DNA of 64,000 nucleotides, from assembly GCA_036874045.1 (NCBI GenBank), contig JAZBRI010000008.1, forward strand, positions 13,407,001-13,471,000. The letters run 5' to 3'. The stretch comes from Cymodocea nodosa (taxonomy: Eukaryota; Streptophyta; Magnoliopsida; Alismatales; Cymodoceaceae). Under the pieces are notes generated by a model. The model ran no database searches. It saw only the letters and a program-made list of their open reading frames with translations, and had not been told where the DNA came from. Every line of letters starts with the position of its first letter. The first letter of the stretch is position 1. Shown one piece after another: positions 35,503-44,269 of this stretch. Both the position numbers and the translations under genes were made by a program.

Positions 35503-37412
35503 TGTTTAGAATGAAAAAGTGCATATTATTAACGGTTAAATGATGATTAATTGCACAATATTTAACTTATCATATATGAATTAAGCCATTAAGTTATAAT
35601 TGCACTATTATATGCTTTAATTGAAGAATCTACTTAATTTTGGGGAATTAATGTTAATTTAGTACATTTCTGAACTGTCGGTAAGTTGTAGGCTGTGAAA
35701 TTCTTTAGTATCCGAATTTTCTGTTATTTCGGAGAGTTATATTGCATGTACCGGATAGTTATGTTTTAAATGCTAAAAGAATATTTAGGTAAACAATAAC
35801 AACTCGTTGAGTTACAGGTTTAAAGGTATAAAAAGATCACGTGAGAACTCGTTGAGTTAGCGAGTAAAAACCTTAAGTTATATATTTGAACTCGTTAAGT
35901 TAGATTTACGCACGTGTTGAATTTAAATGCTTTAGTATATCACGTGAGATGCACATGTTTAACTCGTTAAGTTAGCATAACTGTACGCGTTTAGTTACAT
36001 GAATACACACTAAGGTAACGCGTTATGTTAGCGGCTTATTTCTTTATTGCACGTATTTTATAGTTAAATCTATTTTCTAAAATGCCATTGTAGCGGTTGC
36101 AGAAACAGGACAGTTGAAAGGAAAAATCACGTTTGCACGTATCGCGCAGGGAAAAGAAATCATCGTCGTTGATATGAATGAAGGAAATCCAACCGATCAT
36201 TCAAGCAGAAGCAGTTACTACTAAAGAAATATAAAAGAAAAGAAGAAAAAAAGAAGAAGGTGTGATCGATGTGTGATCGATGGATGGATAGTGTGTGTAG
36301 AGGAGGATGAGCGTCGCAATTCTCTGAAGTACCACACCAACCACCATAATCACCAACTATCGAAGGTCTGTGACGATACTTGCCTGATGTCGGGTCGATT
36401 TCGAGCCAAACACAGTGCTTGACAACCACTGTAAGGAGTGATCGCGTCGCGGGAAGGGAAGCCATTTTCACCAAGTGCCGACTCATATTTCAAGAGATCG
36501 TAAAGCTTTTAGCCTTGGCTTCGGGTTGATGCCTATATGCTGAAGAGGAGATTATCTTACAATTCTGGACTTGCGATTCTATAGGGAGAGGAGACAGGAT
36601 TGTAAGTGATTTAATTTTCAATGGTGTAATCGCGTTGCAAGTAGTGTCAGAAGTATTTACTGTCAAGTGAGATTACTTTACATTTCACCTTTCGCCCATT
36701 TCCATGTTCACATCAAAACAAAAATACCAAAAGCAATTTATCTTTGTTTGTATATTGTATTTGAGTATTGTATTGTTTGTGTTGTATCGTGATTAATGTT
36801 ATCTGTATCAGTTTTGTGATTGTTTTATGTTAGTTTTAATTTTACAGTTTACTGAAATTGGTTCGTACAAAAGACTTAAAGATTTTAATGGTTACTCTTT
36901 GAATCATCTGAATGTTAGTATTGCTCAATGATAAATCCAATGTTAACTAACATTAAAAAGCTTAATTGATGTTATTTACAATCTGTGGAATCGCCCAATG
37001 GTTGGCCAAATTCCTCTGTAAATAGCAATATTATAAAGAAGAGACAGGCTCGTGGAGTTCACTTAAGTCTACAAGGATAGTCCTTTAAGTTAGCCATAAC
37101 TCAATGAACTTTGTCCGTTGAGTTAACTATAATTCAACGGAGTGCTTATTGAATATAAATTTGAATTGTTAACAATCAAACAGTTCTTAAATTCGTCAGC
37201 AATTCCCTGTGGGATCGACCTGTACTTGCACACTGATACAATAAACACTGTGCACTTGCAGTTAAAGTACAAATTGGAATTAATATCTAAATTGTATTAA
37301 AGGTTGTTTGTTTACTTCTAAAAGAAAGAATAGGCATAAAGATAAATTAACTAAGTAAAAACAGAAGTAACAAATCTAAGTTTTTCTAGTGTAGTGTTGG
37401 GAAAACCAAACA
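35503..37412 (+). repeat. 5' LTR of C (1910 bp)
   Basis: It begins TGTTTAGAATG and ends AAACCAAACA. U3 contains CACGTG at 35838, 35911 and 35941 among AACTCGTTGAGTTA/AACTCGTTAAGTTA units and is homologous to the B LTR U3. An antisense open frame at 36160-36486 lies in a relatively GC-rich stretch and recurs in the other gypsy LTR copies. The 3' part has the GGGATCGACCTGTACTTGC and GTGCACTTGCAGTTAAAG phrases found in many plant gypsy LTRs. Confidence 0.95.
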
Positions 37413-37419
37413 AGTTTTA

Positions 37420-37438
37420 TGGCGCCGTTGCCAGGGAA
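37420..37438 (+). promoter_or_regulatory. Primer binding site, C
   Basis: TGGCGCCGTTGCCAGGGAA lies seven bases after the LTR. This is the tRNA-Asp-type PBS typical of Athila/Tat-lineage gypsy elements. It places the first ORF only about 80 bases downstream. Confidence 0.92.
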
Positions 37439-37516
37439 TTGAATTGATATAAGCAACTGTTAGAGTTATTTCATTTTGATAGCCAGAGTTGTGTGTTTTC
37501 TTTTGTAATAGAGAAT

Positions 37517-39539
37517 ATGGCATATGCTTATGCTCAAAGATTTCTGAAACCTGTAATTAGCATATGTGAATTCTACAATTATGAAGGACACGACATTTCT
37601 GACTGTTTGAAATTGAGACGTTTACAGATGGTTAGATCCCATGAACAACAAATGAATTATCCTCAATATAATAGAGCCGAGTATGAGAATCCTATAGTTT
37701 ACCCAACTGATGGTCAGTATAGAATGTGTAATATGATGAGAGACACTAAAGTTTGGGATAGCTATGACAGACTGGAGCATAGTATAGAGCAAAATTTGGA
37801 CAAACTGGAATACTTTGTGTGTCAACAACAAGAAGTCAACCAGTTAAACTATAAGGAATCATATTCAGAACCTAAACAAGATATAATTTACGAAACTGAA
37901 AAAGCCATAAAGAAAATTGATCAAAAATTGAATGCAATGAAATTAGATGATCTGGAAACAAAATTAAAAGCATTAAATGAAAATGCAATGAAAATACAAG
38001 TTATGCAATAGGACAATGAGAATTATAATGTTATAAACCTGCATAATTTACAAAATATACAGCAAACAGAAAACACTAATGTAAGAGAATTTAAAGAATG
38101 CACTTTAAAACTAAAAACAATTGAAGATCATAATCACGAAAATGATATGCAAAAACATCATGAAAATAATGAAAATCTGGAAGATGTATGTGTAACATTA
38201 AGATCTAGAACAGATATACCACAAGAACTCAAAATGAAAATGATATGAAGGTGGACAAGAGTAAAAATCAAAATGATAATGAAAATGTAATAGCTGAAAA
38301 TCTAGAAATCACTGAAGAACAATCTGAATCTGCGATTGAAGCTAAAAATGATCAAACAAATCAACTGAAAGAAAAAGAGTCTTTGAAATCAAAATCTTTA
38401 GCACCCTATCCTGAAAGATTACAACAAACAATTCTTGAAAGACAAAAGAAAATCAGAGAAATTTTTGAAAAAGTACAAGTTAACATTCCTTTGTTAGATC
38501 TATTGCAGAATATGCCACCTTGTGCAAAATTTCTGAAGGATTGGTGTACTAAGGAAAGAGAGCGAAAAGTTCTTAGAAAGGACTTTTTAGCTGAGCAAAG
38601 TAGTTCCCTATTTCTGCCACAAATTCTTAAAAAGTTATCTGATCCTGGAATCCCTGTTATATCATTCACAATAGGAAATACCATTCTAGAAAGAACCTTA
38701 ATAGACTTAGGTGCAGGTATAAATGTTATGCCAAGTGATATATTTGCATCCTTAGGATTAGAAGGCTTAACTCCTACTAGTACGGTTATTCAATTAGTTG
38801 ATAGAAGTATAAGATACCCTAGAGGAAAAATAGAGGATGTCTTAATTAAAATCAAGAATTTTATATATCCTATTGATATTGTAATTTTGGATTCCCAACA
38901 AATTAAGCATAAAAATAGTGATACATCTTTAATTTTGGGAAGGCCATTTTTAGCAACATCAAGGGCTATTATAAATTGTAAAACTGGAGTAATGAAGTTA
39001 GCATATGGTAATGAGGATACTCAATTAAATATTTTCAAACCAGAAAGCTTTGAGGAGTTAGAAATGTCCTTACATACCATAGACTTTTTAGAGGATGAAG
39101 GAGATATGTTAGATGATGTGATTCAAGAAAAATTAAATAGGCAAATCAATTCTGAAACTTTAGAAGAAAGTGAAAGCATAAATATAGAAGGAGATTAGGA
39201 AGAAATTAATTTAAAAAATGATGATGTTCAATTAGGAGTTCTAACTTCTAATGGGTAGCATTTAGAATTAAAACATTTACCTCCTGAATTAACTTATATA
39301 TTTCTAGAAGATAAACGAACTTGTCCAATCATCATTACTTCAGATTTAAAAGAAGATCAAATAGCTAAATTAAAAGATGCAGTAAAAAGTTATAAAGAAG
39401 TAATAGGATGGACTATGACTGATATAAAAGGGTTAAGTTCAACTTTATGCTATCACCACATATATTTAGAAGAGAATGTTAAACCTGTTAGAATTCCTGA
39501 GAGGAGAATAAATCCAAACCTTAAAGAAGTAGTCAGGAG
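37517..39539 (+). pseudogene. gag-pol: Nucleocapsid-like gag, protease and truncated RT (C)
   Basis: The likely start is ATG 37517 (MAYAYAQRFLKPV). A knuckle at 37565-37606 reads C-E-F-Y-N-Y-E-G-H-D-I-S-D-C, with the second cysteine replaced by tyrosine. A stop at 38009 and a frame change follow. The conserved VTLRS motif lies near 38190. The open frame 38245-39198 contains the retropepsin: catalytic D-L-G-A-G at 38704, then RYPRGKIEDVLIKI and LILGRPFLATSRAI. After two stops the RT N-terminus is readable (YIFLEDKRTCPIIITSDL, IGWTMTDIKGLSS, RRINPNLKEVV). It then fuses at about 39535 to T32-like sequence, removing the RT catalytic core, RNase H and integrase. No capsid domain lies upstream of the knuckle; that part is found downstream at 41598. 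Confidence 0.88.
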
Positions 39540-40646
39540 GAAGAAGAAAGAGCAAAAAATGAAGAGGCTGAAAGAAGCCATTTGGACAAAAATAATTTCA
39601 CAGATTCCACTAAAGAGCAAGAAACTCTTCAGCAAATTATGGAAAGAATTCAAGACAGAGTGGAGAGTTCTGCCGGCTCACCACCACAAACAGAAGCAAA
39701 AGCAAAAATTCAGGAATCTAAAGAGAATGTCCAAATGCAGCCTATGCTAGAGGAAGAACAAGTACAAACCCCTCTAGAGCAACAAAGTCACCTTCTTAAC
39801 CTGACTGAAATAACAATTTTGAATGAAGTACATTTTTGTAGTCAGGAAGCTTATACCAAATACCAAGAAATAAGAGGTTACGATATTCTTTACAATAGAC
39901 CAGTAAATTAGGATGGAATGCATGAAATCAAAGATCTATTTGAATTCCAAGGTCTACTACAATTTATATCTCAAGAAAGAGGGCATGTAGTATATGAAAA
40001 TTTAGTGCCCTGTATTTATGCAAATTTGAGAGAAAGAGAAGGAGGATTAATTTCAAATGTGGAGGAAGTTGATGTACAGATAACACTAGAGCTTCTCCAC
40101 AACATATTTGGTTTAAAGAATGAAGGAACAAAAATTTTGGAAGATACAACTGCAGTTGAATGGACTGAGCAGCAAATTAAGGATTGTTTAGTTATCAATC
40201 CTAGTGTGCCATTATTAAATAGATTGAAGCATTTAAATGGTAAAGCACACATGGTAGCTAACATTCTGATTAAGAATGTCTATCAACGACAAGGCCATGA
40301 CATAGAATTAAGTCAATTTGTCAAATGGGTCACGTATGCAGTTGTAAATAAGATCCAAATAAATTGGTCTGTAGTTTTTATCTCCAAGCTGAAAACAGTG
40401 AAGAAGAAATTATTTTATGGAGATTTGATTCCACTGCTGATGGTGGATTGTATTGATTTCACTAAATGGACATCAAAAAAGATCAGATCTAGAACTATTT
40501 CAGTGAAAGAATACAGAAATTTTGTAGCTGCAGAATTAGCTGTACCTTCTAGAGAAATTGCAGGAGCAGTAGAGGGGATAAATCAATTAGAGCAACAATT
40601 AGAAAAACTCCAGAATGAAGTAGATGAACTTAGGCATAAAGATTAA
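39540..40646 (+). pseudogene. T32-like ORF (C), nearly open
   Basis: This is a homologue of the third ORF of Copia B. The fusion point with RT falls in an acidic segment (EEERAKNEEAE); the N-terminal half known from E is missing. Then comes a Q/E-rich part (KEQETLQQIMERIQDRVESS), one in-frame stop at 39909, and an open frame from 39918 to 40646. The conserved core has HEIKDLFEFQGLLQFISQ, CIYANLREREGG, LHNIFGLKNEGTKI, AHMVANILIKNVYQRQGHDI, INWSVVFISKL and KKLFYGDLIPLL. It ends in a predicted coiled coil (QLEQQLEKLQNEVDELRHK). The role is unknown; no catalytic motif, signal peptide or membrane segment is visible. Confidence 0.75.
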
Positions 40647-41597
40647 ATTGTATTGTTCGTCTACTTGTGTAAAATAGTATGAAATTGTATGGTGTACTTG
40701 TAATGTAATTGATTCATATTAATAAATATAATTTTTTAGATGCAATTTTCATACGTGTTTGGATGTGAAATGAATGGAATTTATTGAATATTATGTAATT
40801 TGTGGAACTTTATGAATGAATATGTAATAGATTTACAATTTGCTGAATGACAAGATAACTACTTAAAAATTTCTATATGTTATAAGGTAAAATGTAAATT
40901 CTGCATAACATAAAATGACCTGCAAGTTAAATATTTATATAATGTTCAGATTTAAATGTATTTTAATCAAAATGAGGCATTAATGACATAGATTTAACTT
41001 TATTACAGTTAGCAGAATGATAGAGCAAATAAAAAAAAACAGAATAGAAACACTTACGAGAGTGAAGCTTAGAAGTTGCCAAGTGTTAACTCAACGAAGT
41101 AAGTCCGTTGAGTTAACCGTAACTCCACGAGGTCAGTAATATAATATAAGTCACTCCGTTGAGTTATCTGTAACTCAACGAAGTTAGTCCGTGGAGTTAG
41201 CAACAGTAACTAACTATGTTTTGTTGAGTTTTTTGTAACTCAACGAAGTTAGTTCGTGGATTAAGCAGAATGGTTATTCTTTTAACCACGAACGAAATTT
41301 CATCGGTTTAGCGGTTACCAAAATTTGAAATTAGTAGTGGTACACGTACCCATAAAAATAGGAACCACGATGCACATTGCAAGACACGTTCTTGCAATGA
41401 AATTTATTCACTTTATGGATGCACAGTATATATATGAAACAGAATGTTATTTACGAGTTACCAGCACTTTCAAAAGAAAGGAGAAAGTGTTGGAGGAATT
41501 GGAAGGAGAAGCAGCTGATTCAAGTTCATCCGACAACAAATATTTATAGAATGGAAAGCTTCAGACTGGTATGTAATCAATCTTCTGCTATTTATTT
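40647..41597 (+). other. C noncoding region before the capsid-like gag
   Basis: It is AT-rich to about 41080, then holds an array of inverted motifs (41085-41270), then a less AT-rich stretch homologous to 54060-54340 of E. An open frame at 41325-41549 has no recognised domain and is not maintained in E, so it is more likely leader than gene. ACTGGTATGTAAT at 41568 resembles a plant 5' splice site; the same GTATGTAA phrase is present at the equivalent place in D and as GTATGTAAT in E. Confidence 0.6.
41085..41180 (+). promoter_or_regulatory. Perfect short inverted repeats between ORFs of C
   Basis: GTTAACTCAACG (41085-41096) and its exact complement CGTTGAGTTAAC (41106-41117) flank a 9-base loop. 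CGTTGAGTTA (41157-41166) and TAACTCAACG (41171-41180) flank a 4-base loop. Related copies continue to about 41260. The same motifs occur in the LTR and before the F-box ORF. The role is unknown; they could be factor-binding sites or RNA hairpins. Confidence 0.7.
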
Positions 41598-42941
41598 ATG
41601 AGCACATGGACTCGTTCTCCTAGCACTAAACGATTAGTAAGAACACCTACCCAGGAATTTTCATTGCAGAGGAGTATTGAAAAATTTTCTGAACTGAACT
41701 TTAACGAAATTCTTTGGGGTGTAGCTAACCTTTCTTTAGAAGAGAACGTAGAGATGACTGCTTCAATAGAAAAACCATTAGGAGAAATTCTGTATCCTGA
41801 ATTAATTGATGAATCTTCATGTATTCAATTGCCAAACTTTGAGAGAGATAGGTTTGAACTGAAATCTAATTACATTAGTCAATTGCCACATTTTCATGGA
41901 TTAGAAAGAGAGGATGCCTATTATTTCCTTAGAGAATTTAACGAAGTTTGTCAAATGATGAAAATGCCAAACATGAGTATAGATGCTATTAAACTTAGAT
42001 ATATCCCTTTTTCTTTAAAAGACACAGCTAAAAGATGGTTATATACTTTATCGCCTGATTCAATTTCTACATGGACTGAATTTTGCTCTATTTTTCTGGA
42101 AAAATATTATCCGACACATCAAACGATTAAAAAGAAGAAAGAAATATTAATGTGTAGCCAAAACCAGGGTGAATCATTCTGGAAATATTTTGAAAGATTT
42201 AAAGATTTACTAACTCAATGTCCATAACATGCAATGAGTAAAGCATAATTAATAGGTATAATTTATGAAGGCATAGATGTTTCAACGAAATCTTTATTAG
42301 AATCTACTTGTCAAAATGGATTTTTAAAATTATGTAGTGAAGAAGCATGGGCATATTTAGAAAACTTTGCAAAAAGAACCGCACAATGGGAAAATTCAGT
42401 TGAAGCTATTGCAGATAAAAGAATATTGCCAAGAGGAATGCATGAAATAGATTCCAATACTATGCTTGAGGTGAAATTAAATGAATTAACAAAGAAAATA
42501 GAAGAGTTATCATTAAATCAAAAGCTAGCAGAAAAGAATACAAACATAAATGACTTAGATATTATTTATGCTAGAAACCAGAGAGATAACTTGGGAAATT
42601 CTTATAATCCTAATTGGAGAAATCACCCAAATTTATCTTGGAGAAACAACAATTTCTAGGGAGGAGAAAATATAAATGAGAAGAACATAAGTTATGAAGT
42701 ATTAATTGAACAAGGAGCTAGAATAGAGAAATTAGAAAAGATAATCCAACAAGTAAACAATCGTCTAGAATTTATATTTGGAAATGCTGCAATTCAAAAT
42801 CAGAATAGAAATATATCACTTAGACAGAAGGAACCAATGGAAGTTAGACCTACTAGAGGATTGCCAATACAAGCTATACCTAATCCTATCAATAGAACGA
42901 TTAATGAAATTGATACCTCTTCTGGGAGGGCAGTTGAATGA
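41598..42941 (+). pseudogene. gag: Gypsy capsid-like gag ORF, broken (C copy)
   Basis: The start is the ATG at 41598 (MSTWTRSPSTKRLVRTP). The gag domain spans about residues 80-230: FELKSNYISQLPHFHGLERE, AIKLRYIPFSLKDTAKRWLY, TWTEFCSIFLEKYYPTHQTI, GESFWKYFERFKDLLTQCP. It continues in the same frame with stops at 42225, about 42246 and 42657 through a helical, asparagine-rich tail (YNPNWRNHPNLSWRN) to 42941. In ordinary gypsy elements this domain precedes the zinc knuckle and protease at the 5' end. Here it lies downstream of the T32-like ORF and in front of the F-box ORF, and D and E keep the same order. Confidence 0.88.
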
Positions 42942-43129
42942 AGCAGCATATCTGAAGTAACTATCTGTATGTATATATGTTTTATTTTTAGTTAATAGTA
43001 TCGTAGAGTTAATTTTTAACTCAATGAACTTAGTCCGTTGAGTTATGCCTTAACTCCATGAGGGTGTGCAGTAGTTATGTTAATTTTTGTCTCTGCTAAA
43101 TTTTTGTTTGTGTTATATAGAATCGGCAA
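42942..43129 (+). other. Linker between capsid-like gag and F-box ORF (possible intron)
   Basis: It contains GTATGTATATATG at about 42967, a pyrimidine/T-rich stretch, TTTTTAG at about 42986, the inverted motif TAACTCAATGAACTTAGTCCGTTGAGTTA around 43017-43045 (given in two parts: TAACTCAATG and CGTTGAGTTA), and TGTTATATAG at 43111-43120, ten bases before the F-box ATG. The GTATGT and TATAG ends look like plant intron borders, but splicing is inference. Confidence 0.45.
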
Positions 43130-44269
43130 ATGGAATTGATGCAATTATTATTGGATGCACTAAGAGAAGTATTAAGTAACTTGTCAGCTAAAGATTTGTG
43201 CAGGCTGTGTTGTGTATCAAAGGAAATTAAAGACTGTATTGAAGAAAAATATTTTCAGGGACTACAAGCTGCAAAAATGACTAAGATTAGGGAATGATTC
43301 ATATAGAGGTCATTTAATCGTAGTTCAAATACCCATGAATATCTAACTATGGAAGAAACTACTAGAATTCCACCCAATGCATTAGAAGGAATAAATCATA
43401 TTATGGGGATAGATGAAGGATTAATCATATACAAGACGAGACCAAGGTATACAAGTTTATTATTACTGGATATTTTGATAAGAAATCCTATAACTGGAGA
43501 AGAATGGAATATAGGAAGACCTAATAGATTTGAAGCACTAATTGTAAATTGTGGGTCAGCTTTAATATTTTCTGATAAAAATTCGGCAATTCCTGAAAAA
43601 TTATATTATTGGAGACCTACAGGAAATTGGGGTAAAGATTTACGCTTAAGTGTGTATAATTTTCTAAACAGATCTTGGAATGAAAACATTATAATATATC
43701 TAGGACAGAAATCATTAATTAACCAAACACATGCCATACTTGATGGATATATCTATTTAGTCACGGAGATATCATTAGCATATGGATCTGATTTATACAT
43801 AGTGAGCATAGACAGTTATGATGATTATATAGAAATTTTACCTGTACCGAGTGAAATATCTAAACCACCATCTGCAGAATTTAATGAAATTCAAATAGGA
43901 ATGTGGTATAATGAAAAAGATGATCCTACTTTATGTTTGATAAGATGGTGGGATGAACTAATGAAATTTCAAATATGGATTATGGAAGACATAAATGAAT
44001 GGAAGTGGGAAGAGGAGTATATTGAAATAGATGTAGAAATAGAAACTGCTACATTACCTTGGAACCAGAAAGGATCCCTTTCTGCATTACATATCATTAA
44101 TGGTAATACACTCGTATTTGGAATTTATAATATATTGCATGTTTACAAATTAAGAAGGAACAAGAACTACATTAAAATAGAATTAATAGCAAGAAGAACT
44201 ATGCCTAAAAAGTTTGTTTGGACTGATACATTTATTCCATTTGTTTCTATTTTTCAATCATGTTCTTAA
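43130..44269 (+). pseudogene. F-box protein gene inside gypsy element (C copy)
   Basis: This is a 380-codon frame from ATG 43130 to the TAA at 44269. The F-box domain (LDALREVLSNLSAKDLCRLC, then VSKEIKDC) occupies about residues 8-45, and an F-box-associated-like domain fills the rest (ITGEEWNIGRPNRFEA, SVYNFLNRSWNEN, DLYIVSIDSYDDYIEILPVP, DPTLCLIRWWDELMKFQIWI). Only two stops interrupt it, TGA 43295 and TAG 43304, just after the F-box. The remaining 306 codons from 43349 are open. Family knowledge: such proteins recruit targets to SCF ubiquitin ligases. It lies inside a unit with matching target duplications, so it was mobilised with C. The original host locus is not in the window. Confidence 0.88.

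Noticed and set aside
38406..38684. Minus-strand open frame under the C protease
   Set aside because: It is a shadow of the protease ORF, whose motifs are unambiguous on the plus strand.
41325..41549. A small gene before the capsid-like gag
   Set aside because: The frame is not conserved in the E homologue at 54060-54340, and no domain is recognised.
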